The notes under the pieces: model-generated
What the model was told of the DNA's origin: nothing
Seen by the model: only the letters and a program-made list of their open reading frames with translations
The model's database searches: none
Position numbers and translations under genes: made by a program
NCBI RefSeq assembly: GCF_900099705.1
Contig: NZ_LT629695.1
Coordinates: 2,790,001 to 2,854,000, forward strand
Direction of reading: 5' to 3'
DNA length: 64,000 nt
Source of the DNA: Agrococcus jejuensis
GTDB lineage: Bacteria > Actinomycetota > Actinomycetes > Actinomycetales > Microbacteriaceae
In this document: positions 23,955-32,131 of the stretch, in pieces
Layout of the letters: the number at the start of each line of letters is the position of its first letter
Numbering within the stretch: the first letter of the stretch is position 1

Positions 23955-24957
23955 CGTCGCGGTGCTCGGAGCCGGATCGTGGGGCACGACGTTCGCGAAG
24001 GTGCTCGCCGACGGCGGCAACGCCGTGACGATGTGGGCGCGCAGGCCGGAGGCGGCGCGCGAGATCGCCGAGTCGCGGCGCAACACGCGGTACCTGCCCG
24101 GCATCACGCTGCCCGACTCGCTCACGGCGACGTCGGACGCGGCCGCCGCGGTCGCGGGTGCGCAGCAGATCTACCTCGCGGTGCCGAGCCAGCAGCTGCG
24201 CGCCACGCTCGCCGACCTGCTGCCGGTGCTGCCAGACGGCGTGCCGCTCGTGAGCCTCATGAAGGGTGTCGAGGCCGGCTCGCGCCTGCGCATGAGCGAG
24301 GTCATCGCCGAGGCCGCGCACGTCGGCCCCGAGCGCGTCGCCGTCGTGTCGGGCCCGAACCTGGCGCTCGAGATCGCGCAGGAGCATCCGACGGCCGCCG
24401 TCGTCTCGTGCAGCGACCTCGACACCGCCATGGCCGTCGCCCGCGTCGCCCGCAACGACTACTTCCACTCGTTCGTCAACGACGACGTCATCGGCACCGA
24501 GTTCGGTGGCGTGCTGAAGAACCTCGTCGCCGTGGCCATCGGCATCGTCGACGGCGTCGGCTACGGCGAGAACACGAAGGCGTCGATCATCACGCGCGGC
24601 CTCGCCGAGCTCACCGCCTTCGCCGTCGCGCACGGCGCGAAGCCCGAGACCATGCAGGGGCTCGCCGGCCTCGGCGACCTCATCGCCACCTGCGCGTCGC
24701 CCCTGTCGCGCAACTTCACCGCAGGCCGCCTGCTCGGCCTCGGCTACTCGAGGCAGGACGTCGTCGCGCGCATGAACCAGGTCGCAGAGGGCCTGTCGTC
24801 GATCGCGCCCGTCGCCGAGCTCGCCGCCGCCCGCGGCATCCCGATGCCCATCCTCGAGCAGGTGCGGCTCGTGATCGACGAGGCGATGGACCCCAAGGAC
24901 ATCGCCCCGCACCTCACGACCGACGACGCCGAGCCCACCCTGGAGATGCTCTCGTGA
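23947..24957 (+). CDS. gpsA: Glycerol-3-phosphate dehydrogenase [NAD(P)+]
   Basis: A 336-residue dehydrogenase that makes sn-glycerol 3-phosphate from dihydroxyacetone phosphate. N-terminal Rossmann motif VAVLGAGSWGTTFAKVLAD; the substrate domain has SGPNLALEIA, the catalytic Lys in FGGVLKNLVAVAIGIVDG, and GLGDLIATC. The start lies inside plsC (8-bp overlap). Confidence 0.97.
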   Translation: MADVAVLGAGSWGTTFAKVLADGGNAVTMWARRPEAAREIAESRRNTRYLPGITLPDSLTATSDAAAAVAGAQQIYLAVPSQQLRATLADLLPVLPDGVPLVSLMKGVEAGSRLRMSEVIAEAAHVGPERVAVVSGPNLALEIAQEHPTAAVVSCSDLDTAMAVARVARNDYFHSFVNDDVIGTEFGGVLKNLVAVAIGIVDGVGYGENTKASIITRGLAELTAFAVAHGAKPETMQGLAGLGDLIATCASPLSRNFTAGRLLGLGYSRQDVVARMNQVAEGLSSIAPVAELAAARGIPMPILEQVRLVIDEAMDPKDIAPHLTTDDAEPTLEMLS

Positions 24958-26042
24958 CCGACCGCATCCGCGTCGCCCTGCTGTTCGGCGGCCGTTCGAG
25001 CGAGCACGCGATCTCGTGCGCCACCGCTGGCAGCGTGCTCGCCCACATCGACCGCGACCGCTTCGACGTCGTGCCGATCGGCATCACCCGCTCGGGCGCG
25101 CTCGTGCTGCAGCCCGACGCCCCCGAGTCGATGACGCTCGACCGCATGCCCGAGGTGGGCGACGGCGACCGCGTGCTGCTACCCGCCACGACCGACTCGC
25201 GCGAGCTCGTCGCCGTCGATGCCGAGGGTGCGCTGCGCTCGCTCGGCGACGTCGACGTCGTGTTCCCGATCCTCCACGGCCGCTTCGGCGAGGACGGCAC
25301 CGTGCAGGGCATGCTCGAGCTCGCCGGCATCCCGTACGTCGGCAACGGCGTGCTCGCGAGCGCCGTCGGCATGGACAAGCACTTCACGAAGACCGTGCTC
25401 GCCCACGCGGGCATCACGGTCGCGCCGTGGATCACGGTGCAGCGACGCGAGTGGGACGCCGACCCCGAGGCGATCCGCACGCGCCTGGGCGACCTCACGC
25501 TGCCGCTGTTCGTGAAGCCCGCCCGTGCCGGCTCGAGCGTCGGCGTCTCGCGCGTCACGTCGCTCATCGACCTCGACGGCGCGATGCGCGAGGCGTTCGC
25601 CGAGGACTCCCGCGTGCTCATCGAGGCCGGATGCCCCGGCCGCGAGGTCGAGGTGGCCGTGCTGCAGGGCCGCGACGGCGCGATGCCGCGTGCGTCGCTG
25701 CCCGGCGAGATCGTGCTGCGGCCCGGCGAGTTCTACGACTTCGACGCGAAGTACGTCGACCCCGACCGTGCGAAGGTCGTGTGCCCCGCCGACCTCGACG
25801 AGCACACGCTCGCCGCGGTGCAGCAGACGGCGATCCGCGCGTTCGAGGCCATCGAGGGCTCGGGCCTGTCGCGCGTCGACTTCTTCGTCTCCGACGAGCA
25901 CGGCGTCGTGGTGAACGAGATCAACACCATGCCCGGCTTCACGACGATCTCGATGTTCCCCCTCGCGTGGGGCGCGTCGGGCATCGGCTACGGCGAGCTC
26001 ATCACCGAGCTCGTCGAGCTGGGGCTCGCGGAGGAGCGATGA
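24954..26042 (+). CDS. ddl: D-alanine--D-alanine ligase
   Basis: A 362-residue ATP-grasp ligase making D-Ala-D-Ala for peptidoglycan. Motifs: VALLFGGRSSEHAISCATAG, FPILHGRFGEDGTVQGMLEL, FVKPARAGSSVGVSRV, and NEINTMPGFTTISMFP. The last is the Mg-binding end, with a Phe before T as in D-Ala-specific enzymes. GTG start overlaps gpsA stop (GTGA). Confidence 0.97.
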   Translation: MTDRIRVALLFGGRSSEHAISCATAGSVLAHIDRDRFDVVPIGITRSGALVLQPDAPESMTLDRMPEVGDGDRVLLPATTDSRELVAVDAEGALRSLGDVDVVFPILHGRFGEDGTVQGMLELAGIPYVGNGVLASAVGMDKHFTKTVLAHAGITVAPWITVQRREWDADPEAIRTRLGDLTLPLFVKPARAGSSVGVSRVTSLIDLDGAMREAFAEDSRVLIEAGCPGREVEVAVLQGRDGAMPRASLPGEIVLRPGEFYDFDAKYVDPDRAKVVCPADLDEHTLAAVQQTAIRAFEAIEGSGLSRVDFFVSDEHGVVVNEINTMPGFTTISMFPLAWGASGIGYGELITELVELGLAEER

Positions 26043-26782
26043 GCCCCTGGTGGGCGGTCGCGACGTACGTCGTCGCGCTGTTCACGGCCGGCGGCCTGCT
26101 GCGCCTCGTCGATCCCGTCGCGCCGACGGGATCGCCGTCGCTGCTGTGGCTCGCACCCGCGATCGCCGCGGGCCTGACGTGGCTCGTCGGGCGCCGAGCG
26201 CTCGGCATCATGCTGCCGGCGCCCGTGCGACGCCAGCAGGTCATCGCGCACACGATCCTCGGCGTCGCCGCCGCGGGCCTGCTCGTGGCGCTCGTCGCCC
26301 TCGGCGTCGTGCTGCTGCCCGGCGACGACGTCGTGATGGGCCCGACCCTGCAGACCCTGGCGCTCGCCGTGCCGCTCGCGTTCGCGCTCGAGCTCGGCTG
26401 GCGCGGCGTGCTGCAGCCGCTCGTCGAGTCGCGCATCGCCCGCATCTGGGCGTGCGTCGCCGTCGGCGTCGTGTGGGCCGCATGGCGGCTCGAGGTCGAC
26501 GACGAGGCGACGAGCATCGTCGGCACGCTCGTCGCATCCATCGCGCTGTCGGTGCTGCTCGGCTACCTCGGCAACGGCTCGTGGTGGCAGCGCTGGATCA
26601 CGGCGGGCGTCGTGCAGTCGATCCTGTCGATCGGCCTGGCGCTCATCGCGGGCACCGACCCCACCGGCTCGGCATCGCTCGTCGTCGCGGGCGCGTCCGT
26701 CGTCGTCGCGGTGGCGTGGATGCTCATGTTCCGCGCCGCGCAGCGACGCCGGGCGGCGCGGGCGGTCGAGCAGGGCTCCTAG
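26039..26782 (+). CDS. CPBP-like membrane protein lacking catalytic residues
   Basis: A 247-residue protein with about seven membrane helices. ALELGWRGVLQPLVESR matches motif 1 of CPBP intramembrane proteases in its E-x3-R-G part. Where motif 2 (F-x3-H) is expected it reads VVWAAWRLEVD, with Arg in place of His, and the third helix (GNGSWWQRWITAGVVQS) also lacks His. If the alignment is right, this is a non-proteolytic pseudo-CPBP. ATG overlaps the ddl stop. Its own TAG shares the palindrome CTAG with the stop of the convergent gene. Confidence 0.75.
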   Translation: MSPWWAVATYVVALFTAGGLLRLVDPVAPTGSPSLLWLAPAIAAGLTWLVGRRALGIMLPAPVRRQQVIAHTILGVAAAGLLVALVALGVVLLPGDDVVMGPTLQTLALAVPLAFALELGWRGVLQPLVESRIARIWACVAVGVVWAAWRLEVDDEATSIVGTLVASIALSVLLGYLGNGSWWQRWITAGVVQSILSIGLALIAGTDPTGSASLVVAGASVVVAVAWMLMFRAAQRRRAARAVEQGS

Positions 26783-27936
26783 CCCGCGACCACGACCGCG
26801 ATCGCGCCGTCGGCGTCGGCGATCGTTGCGCGCCCGTCGCGCTGCTCGAGCACCCGCCCGCCCGCCGCGACCACCGCGTCGAGCCGCGCCTCGAGCGCGT
26901 CGGCAGGCACGAGCACCTCGACCCGCACGCGTGGCCGCTGCGCGCGGCGCTCGGCTTCGTGCGCATCCATGTCCTGCACGAAGAGCACGTGGCCGAGGCC
27001 GAGCGGGTCGACGAGGTCGGTGACGTGCTCGCGCGGGTCGCGCTCGGCGGCGAGCACCGCGCGCCAGATCGCGCGGGAGCCGGCGACGTCGACCGCGTCG
27101 AAGCCCAGCTGCACGAAGCGCAGGTCGGCGGGCAACGACGCCGCGCCGAGGTCGTGCGCTGCCCGCTGGATCGCGGCGGCGAGCGCGACGAACGCTGGGC
27201 GGGCACCTGCGTCGTCCTCCCACGCGTCCTTGCCCCCGTCGAGCGTGACCGAGCCGGGGCGCACGTCGATGCCGAGCCGCTCGTCGGCCTCGTCGGCGAG
27301 CCCGGCGGCTCGCTCGGCGAGCGCCACCGTCTGCTCGGTCGTCGTGGCGTAGCGGGCGACGGCGGCGAAGAGCGTCCACCAGTCCTCGGCGCCGGCGAGC
27401 GGCTCGCCTGGCACGGCGTCGACCTCGATGCCGTCGGGGTCGGCGTGCCGAAGCCCGTACGGCCCCGACGCGGGGCCGAGGGCGTCGACGATCGTCTGGA
27501 TCGCCGCCGCCGGGCGCACGACGTCGACGTGGATGCGGTCGCGCAGCGGCCGCGCCTCGCGGTCGTGCTCGAGCACGAGCGGCAGGTCGCGACGCCACGG
27601 ATCGCGCAGCACGGCCCGGTCGCGGTCGTAGCCGAGCGCGAGCGCCCAGAACGGCGCCGCACGGTCGGGGTCGGGCGTCTCGAGCACGACGCGCAGCGCC
27701 TGCAGCGACGCGGGAGCGGGGGAGAGGCCCAGGTCGTCGGCCGCCGCGGAGATGGCGGGCGCGAGGCTCGCATCCTCGCGGTCGAGCCGCACGCGCACGC
27801 CGCCCGCGCGCACGTCGACGTCGACGACGCGCCCCGCCATCGCGACGATGCGCGGCAGCAGCGCGGCACCCGCCGAGTGCGTCGGCGCCGCGAACCACGC
27901 GTTCAGCCGGTCGTCGATCGTGCGCCACGCATCCAT
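26779..27936 (-). CDS. Pterin-dehydratase-like / glyoxalase-fold (VOC) fusion protein
   Basis: A 385-residue protein. Residues 1-95 resemble a 4a-hydroxytetrahydrobiopterin dehydratase-like domain (LNAWFAAPTHSAGAALLPRI...AISAAADDLGL). Two VOC half-domains follow (ALRVVLETPDPDRAAPFWAL and FVQLGFDAVDVAGSRAIWRA). The HHxxD active motif of real dehydratases is missing; the same place reads AGRVVDVDVR. This fusion occurs in other actinobacteria; its role is unknown. GAGGAGG precedes ATG 27936. Ends on CTAG shared with the convergent CPBP-like gene. Confidence 0.75.
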   Translation of the reverse strand: MDAWRTIDDRLNAWFAAPTHSAGAALLPRIVAMAGRVVDVDVRAGGVRVRLDREDASLAPAISAAADDLGLSPAPASLQALRVVLETPDPDRAAPFWALALGYDRDRAVLRDPWRRDLPLVLEHDREARPLRDRIHVDVVRPAAAIQTIVDALGPASGPYGLRHADPDGIEVDAVPGEPLAGAEDWWTLFAAVARYATTTEQTVALAERAAGLADEADERLGIDVRPGSVTLDGGKDAWEDDAGARPAFVALAAAIQRAAHDLGAASLPADLRFVQLGFDAVDVAGSRAIWRAVLAAERDPREHVTDLVDPLGLGHVLFVQDMDAHEAERRAQRPRVRVEVLVPADALEARLDAVVAAGGRVLEQRDGRATIADADGAIAVVVAG

Positions 27937-27961
27937 GCGAACCTCCTCGATCCGACCGCGC

Positions 27962-28231
27962 TCAGGCGATCGTGAACCCCGTCGCGCCTCTCGGCGCCTC
28001 GTCGACGACGTCGACGTGCGAGACGCGCGCCGACGGCGGGCCGAGCCGCAGCCAGGCGACCATCGCGTCGACCGCATCCGCCTCGCCCTCGACGACGGCC
28101 GCGACCGTGCCGTCGACGAGGTTGCGGGCGCTGCCCGCGACGCCGAGGCGCTGCGCCTCCTGCTGCGCCGACCAGCGGAAGCCGACGCCCTGCACGCTGC
28201 CGTGCACCGTCACGCGTCTGCGGGTCGCCAT
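27962..28231 (-). CDS. acyP: Acylphosphatase
   Basis: An 89-residue enzyme that hydrolyses acyl phosphates. The active loop [20 protein letters not shown] has the catalytic Arg, and the catalytic Asn is in [17 protein letters not shown]. Length matches the family. ATG follows TAGGGT by seven bases. It is 25 bases upstream of the fusion-protein gene, probably in one transcript with it. Confidence 0.95.
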   Translation of the reverse strand: MATRRRVTVHGSVQGVGFRWSAQQEAQRLGVAGSARNLVDGTVAAVVEGEADAVDAMVAWLRLGPPSARVSHVDVVDEAPRGATGFTIA

Positions 28232-28238
28232 GCCCCCG

Positions 28239-28244
28239 ACCCTA
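28239..28244 (-). promoter_or_regulatory. -10 box of acyP
   Basis: TAGGGT seven bases before ATG 28231. Confidence 0.55.
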
Positions 28245-28322
28245 GGCCTCGGCGCCGACACGGTCGCAACAGGTTGCGCGTCGCCGCCTGCAAGGGGAGG
28301 GTCGAGGCAGGAGGTGGCTCCC

Positions 28323-28721
28323 ATGCCCGACTACATCGAAGGCTTCAGCGGCTTCGCCGTGCCCGACACCGACGCCGCAGCGACGTTCTACCGCGACGTG
28401 CTCGGCCTTGTCGTGAAGGAGGACCACGGCATGCTCATGCTCGCGCTGCCGGGCGGCGGGCACGTGCTCGCGTACCCGAAGCCCGACCACGAGCCGGCCG
28501 CGTTCACGATCCTCAACCTCGTCGTGCCCGACCTGCCCGCCGCGATCGACGACCTCGTCGCGAAGGGCGCGGAGTTCCTGCGGTACGACGGCTTCCATCA
28601 CGACGAGCGCGGCATCGTGCACGGCGGCGGCCGGGGCCCCGACATCGCGTGGACGACCGACCCGGCGGGCAACGTCATCGGCGTCATGGAGGGCTCGCAG
28701 GAGCCCGAGGGTGCTGCGTGA
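28323..28721 (+). CDS. VOC (glyoxalase-fold) protein
   Basis: A 132-residue single VOC domain. It has the paired beta-alpha-beta modules [20 protein letters not shown] and [20 protein letters not shown] and the last strand [12 protein letters not shown]. Metal-dependent dioxygenase, isomerase or binding roles are all possible. GGAGG lies nine bases upstream of ATG 28323. Its stop overlaps the next gene. Confidence 0.85.
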   Translation: MPDYIEGFSGFAVPDTDAAATFYRDVLGLVVKEDHGMLMLALPGGGHVLAYPKPDHEPAAFTILNLVVPDLPAAIDDLVAKGAEFLRYDGFHHDERGIVHGGGRGPDIAWTTDPAGNVIGVMEGSQEPEGAA

Positions 28722-29110
28722 GCGGCATCCGCATCCCGGATCAGGCGGCCGACCTGCTCGACGAGCCCAACGTCGCGGCCCTCGCGACCATCGAGCCCGA
28801 CGGGTCGCCGCAGGTGACGGCCGTGTGGGTGGGGCGCGACGAGGACACGCTGCTCATCCCCATGAAGCGGCACCTGCGCAAGACGCAGAACATCCGCCGC
28901 GACAACCGCGTCAGCGTGCTCATCACGTCGCGCGTCGACCCCGAGCACTTCCTCGAGGTGCGCGGCACGGTCGAGCTCGCCGACGACCCGACGTCGTCGC
29001 TCGCGACGCAGCTCGCCGTGAAGTACGACGGCGAGCCGCTGCCGCCCGACGACGAGGGGCATCTGCGCATGATCGCGCGCGTCACCCCGACGCGCGTGCG
29101 GGTGGGCTAG
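28718..29110 (+). CDS. PPOX-class F420-dependent/flavin reductase-like protein
   Basis: A 130-residue split-barrel protein of the pyridoxamine-oxidase-like class (TIGR03618-like). PNVAALATIEPDGSPQVTAV and LIPMKRHLRKTQNIRRDNRV are typical cofactor-contact regions, and the end reads RVTPTRVRV. Whether it uses F420 or FMN cannot be told. GTG start overlaps the VOC stop (GTGA), so the two work from one message. Confidence 0.85.
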   Translation: MSGIRIPDQAADLLDEPNVAALATIEPDGSPQVTAVWVGRDEDTLLIPMKRHLRKTQNIRRDNRVSVLITSRVDPEHFLEVRGTVELADDPTSSLATQLAVKYDGEPLPPDDEGHLRMIARVTPTRVRVG

Positions 29111-29115
29111 CCCGT

Positions 29116-29182
29116 CGAACCTGCACGGCAGCGGGGCCTCAGGTGCATCCTGCACGCGAGGCCCCGCTCACGTGCAGGTTCG
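29116..29182. terminator. Three-tier hairpin between convergent genes
   Basis: Outer 12-bp stem (CGAACCTGCACG and complement), symmetrical 3-base bulges, a 10-bp GCGGGGCCTC stem, then a 5-bp GTGCA/TGCAC stem. It fills the gap between the PPOX and RidA stops. A bidirectional terminator is the simplest reading; a structured RNA is possible. Confidence 0.65.
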
Positions 29183-29190
29183 ATCAGGGG

Positions 29191-29598
29191 TCAGTCGACG
29201 ACCGCGGCGACGGCCTCGATCTCGACGAGCTGGTCGTCGTAGCCGAGCACCGTCACGCCCAGCAGCGTGCTCGGCGGATCGTGGTCGCCGAACGCGTCGC
29301 GCACGACCTCCCACGCGGCGACGAGTTCGGCCTGGCTCGTCGTCGCGACGAGCACGCGCGTGCTGATGACGTCGTGCAGCGTCGCGCTGGCTGCTGCCAG
29401 CGCCCGCGTCAGCGTCTCGACGCACGCGGCCGCCTGGCCGGCGACGTCGCCGACCGCGGCCGTCGAGCCGTCGTCGCGCAGCGGGCACGCGCCGGCGAGG
29501 AAGACGAGCCGCGCCTCCTTCGGCGCCGTCGCGGCGTACGCGTACTCGGCGACGTCGGACAACGTGGACGCGCGGATGAGCTGGACGGCGCTGGGCAT
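29191..29598 (-). CDS. RidA/YjgF-family protein
   Basis: A 135-residue Rid-fold protein. It shows LVFLAGACPLRDDGSTAAVG and VISTRVLVATTSQAELVAAWEV, then a C-terminal STLLGVTVLGYDDQLVEIEA strand. The catalytic Arg of true RidA enamine deaminases normally lies in the segment near RVLV; the acidic end (QLVEIEAVA) is retained. Probably a RidA subfamily member of unknown imine substrate. 28 bases downstream of the P-loop kinase gene on the same strand. Confidence 0.82.
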   Translation of the reverse strand: MPSAVQLIRASTLSDVAEYAYAATAPKEARLVFLAGACPLRDDGSTAAVGDVAGQAAACVETLTRALAAASATLHDVISTRVLVATTSQAELVAAWEVVRDAFGDHDPPSTLLGVTVLGYDDQLVEIEAVAAVVD

Positions 29599-29626
29599 GC
29601 CCCGATGGTGCCAGCGCCGGCTGCGA

Positions 29627-30127
29627 TCAGGCTCGATCCGAGCCCACCGCGATGGTGAGCACCGCGGCCACGACGACGTCGAGCGGCTGCGTCGCGTCGA
29701 TCTCGTGCGTCGCGCCGGCGCGCAGCAGCGGCTCGACCTCGGCGAGGTCGCGCAGCACCTGCGCGCGCTCGTCGGCGTGCTTGCCGAAGTCGTTCGTCGT
29801 GCGGGTGCGCAGGCGCTCGAGGATGACGTCGGCGGGCGCGGACAGCAGCACGATCGCGTCGAAGCGGTCGTACAGTGCGCCCTGGTTCGCGACCGTGCCC
29901 TGCACGACGAGGGGCTGCGAGCGGGGCTGGTCGAGCAGCGCGCGGATGCGGTCGAGTCGCCAGAGCGGCTCGCCGTCGACCGTCTCGATCCAGGCCCCAT
30001 CGGGGCCGGGCTCGTCGGTGTCGACGGCGTCGCACCCCAGCCCGGCGAGCGCGCGGAGCACCGTGGACTTGCCGGTCGCCGACATGCCCGTGACGAGGGT
30101 CGTGCGGTGCGTCATCGCTGTGGGCAT
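29627..30127 (-). CDS. P-loop kinase-like ATPase
   Basis: A 166-residue protein with a Walker A TLVTGMSATGKSTVLRALAG at the N-terminus, an Asp pair (AVDTDEP) and VVVQGTVANQGALYDRFDAI before a lid-like segment LERLRTRTTNDFGK. Resembles small adenylate/shikimate-kinase-like proteins common in actinobacteria; substrate unknown. ATG 30127 is chosen because TACCCT lies six bases upstream (ATG 30115 is also in frame). Confidence 0.82.
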   Translation of the reverse strand: MPTAMTHRTTLVTGMSATGKSTVLRALAGLGCDAVDTDEPGPDGAWIETVDGEPLWRLDRIRALLDQPRSQPLVVQGTVANQGALYDRFDAIVLLSAPADVILERLRTRTTNDFGKHADERAQVLRDLAEVEPLLRAGATHEIDATQPLDVVVAAVLTIAVGSDRA

Positions 30128-30133
30128 GCGTCG

Positions 30134-30139
30134 AGGGTA
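30134..30139 (-). promoter_or_regulatory. -10 box of P-loop kinase gene
   Basis: TACCCT six bases before ATG 30127. Confidence 0.55.
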
Positions 30140-30167
30140 GGGGCCGCGCCTGCACATGGCGCGCCGT

Positions 30168-30220
30168 GACGCTGAGCGGGCCGCCGAGGGAAGAAACCCC
30201 TCGGCGGCCCGCTCAGCGTC
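30168..30220 (-). terminator. 23-bp perfect hairpin after the FrnE gene
   Basis: GACGCTGAGCGGGCCGCCGA(GGG) pairs perfectly with 30198-30220 around AAGAAAC. It starts 15 bases after the FrnE stop on the minus strand and insulates the downstream kinase promoter. Confidence 0.75.
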
Positions 30221-30235
30221 GCATCGTGGCGGCGA

Positions 30236-30919
30236 TCAGGCGCAGCCGTCGGGGCCGCACACCTCGCCGTCGGCGGCGCCGACGGTCTGCAGCGGGTGGG
30301 CCTGGGTGAGGGCGTTGAGGAAGACCTCGGTCGGCTGGGCGCCCGAGACGCCGTACTTGCGGTCGAGCACGACCATCGGCACGCCTTGGATGCCGAGCGC
30401 GCGCGCCTCGGCGATGTCCTGCTGCACCGCGGGGATGCGCGAGCCGGAGCTGAGCTCCTGCTTGATCGCATCCGCAGGCACGCCCTCGGCCGACGCGACG
30501 CACTCGAGCATCTTCTCGTCGCCGATGTCGCGGCCCTGCTCGAAGTGGGCGGCGAGCAGCGCCTCCTTCACCTCGGACTGCACGCCGTGCTCCTTCGCGA
30601 GGTGCAGGATCTGGTGCGCCTTCATGCTGTTGGCGACGACGAGCGCCTCGAAGTCGTAGGCGAGGCCGACGGTGCGCGCCTGCTGCGTCACGTGGGCGAA
30701 CATCTGCTCGGCCTGCTCCACGGCGATGCCCTTGCGGCTCGCGAGGTACTCGGCCTCGGTGCCGTCGTAGTGCTCGGGCAGCGTCGGGTCGAGCTGGTAC
30801 GACTTGTACGACACCTCGACGTCATCCCGGTGCGGGAACTGCGCGAGCGCCTCCTCGAAGCGGCGCTTGCCGATGTAGCACCACGGGCACGCGATGTCGG
30901 ACCAGATCTCAACCTGCAT
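30236..30919 (-). CDS. DsbA-family oxidoreductase (FrnE-like)
   Basis: A 227-residue thioredoxin-fold protein with an inserted helical domain. The active site is SDIACPWCYIGKRRFEEAL (C-P-W-C, residue about 12), cis-Pro region GIQGVPMVVLDRKYGVSGAQ, and a C-terminal VCGPDGCA cysteine pair typical of FrnE proteins. No signal peptide, so cytosolic thiol-disulfide chemistry is expected. ATG 30919 is used; TTG 30931 is an in-frame alternative, and neither has a clear SD. Confidence 0.9.
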   Translation of the reverse strand: MQVEIWSDIACPWCYIGKRRFEEALAQFPHRDDVEVSYKSYQLDPTLPEHYDGTEAEYLASRKGIAVEQAEQMFAHVTQQARTVGLAYDFEALVVANSMKAHQILHLAKEHGVQSEVKEALLAAHFEQGRDIGDEKMLECVASAEGVPADAIKQELSSGSRIPAVQQDIAEARALGIQGVPMVVLDRKYGVSGAQPTEVFLNALTQAHPLQTVGAADGEVCGPDGCA

Positions 30920-31043
30920 GTCGTCAGTCAACAGGGGTCAACCTGTGAGCATTCCTCGCGATTCCGTGTCGCAACACGGGTTGCGCCCGCTGGCGCCGGA
31001 CCGGAGCTTCGCACGCGCGTCTGCATGCGCGCGGTGCCGCCGG

Positions 31044-31049
31044 TAGGCT
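31044..31049 (+). promoter_or_regulatory. -10 box of ychF
   Basis: TAGGCT eight bases before GTG 31058; no ribosome-binding site in between. Confidence 0.5.
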
Positions 31050-31057
31050 CGACCCTC

Positions 31058-32131
31058 GTGGCACTCACGATCGGCATCGTCGGACTCCCCAACGTGGGCA
31101 AGTCGACCCTCTTCAACGCACTGACCAAGAACCAGGTGCTCGCCGCGAACTACCCGTTCGCGACGATCGAGCCCAACGTCGGCGTCGTCGAGCTGCCGGA
31201 TGCGCGCCTCGACCGGCTCGCCGAGATCCACGGATCCGCGAAGATCCTGCCCGCCACGGTGTCGTTCGTCGACATCGCCGGCATCGTGCAGGGCGCGTCG
31301 GAGGGCGAGGGCCTCGGCAACCAGTTCCTCGCGAACATCCGCGAGGCCGACGCGATCGCGCAGGTCGTGCGCGGCTTCGCCGACGGCGACGTCGTGCACG
31401 TGGCGGGCGCCGTGAACCCGGCGAGCGACCTCGAGACGATCAACACCGAGCTGGCGCTCGCCGACATGCAGACCCTCGAGAAGGCGATCACGCGTCTCGA
31501 GAAGGAGGTGCGCGGCAAGAAGGCCGACCCGGCCGTGCTCGCTGCGGCTGAGGCAGCGAAGGCTGCGCTGGATGCGGGCACGCTGCTGTCGGCGGCCGAC
31601 GTCGATCTGACGCTGCTCAAGGAGTTCGGCCTCATGACGGCCAAGCCCATGCTCTTCGTCTTCAACGTCGACGAGGCCGTGCTCACCGACGACGCGCGCA
31701 AGGCCGAGCTGGCCGCGCTCGTCGCGCCGGCGACGGCCGTCTTCCTCGACGCGAAGGTCGAGTCGGAGCTCGTCGACCTCGAGCCCGACGAGGCGCTCGA
31801 GCTGCTGCAGTCGCTCGGCCAGGACGAGTCGGGCCTCGACCAGCTCGCCCGCATCGGCTTCGACACGCTCGGCCTGCAGACCTACCTCACGGCGGGTCCG
31901 AAGGAGTCGCGCGCCTGGACGATCCGCAAGGGATGGACCGCCCCGCAGGCGGCCGGCGTCATCCACACGGACTTCGAGAAGGGCTTCATCAAGGCCGAGG
32001 TCGTGTCGTTCGACGACCTGGATGCGGCCGGCACGATGGCCGACGCGAAGGCCAAGGGCCGCGTGCGCATCGAGGGCAAGGACTACACGATGGTCGACGG
32101 CGACGTGGTGGAGTTCCGCTTCAACGTGTGA
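31058..32131 (+). CDS. ychF: Redox-regulated ATPase YchF
   Basis: A 357-residue Obg-related P-loop NTPase that binds ribosomes and prefers ATP. G1 is GIVGLPNVGKSTLFNALT, G3 is VDIAGIVQGASEGEGLGNQF, the ATP-preferring G4 region is FVFNVDE, and the C-terminal TGS-like domain has TIRKGWTAPQAAGVIHTDFE and KDYTMVDGDVVEFRFNV. GTG start fits the TAGGCT box. Its 3' end overlaps the convergent LacI gene by about 49 bases. Confidence 0.97.
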   Translation: MALTIGIVGLPNVGKSTLFNALTKNQVLAANYPFATIEPNVGVVELPDARLDRLAEIHGSAKILPATVSFVDIAGIVQGASEGEGLGNQFLANIREADAIAQVVRGFADGDVVHVAGAVNPASDLETINTELALADMQTLEKAITRLEKEVRGKKADPAVLAAAEAAKAALDAGTLLSAADVDLTLLKEFGLMTAKPMLFVFNVDEAVLTDDARKAELAALVAPATAVFLDAKVESELVDLEPDEALELLQSLGQDESGLDQLARIGFDTLGLQTYLTAGPKESRAWTIRKGWTAPQAAGVIHTDFEKGFIKAEVVSFDDLDAAGTMADAKAKGRVRIEGKDYTMVDGDVVEFRFNV

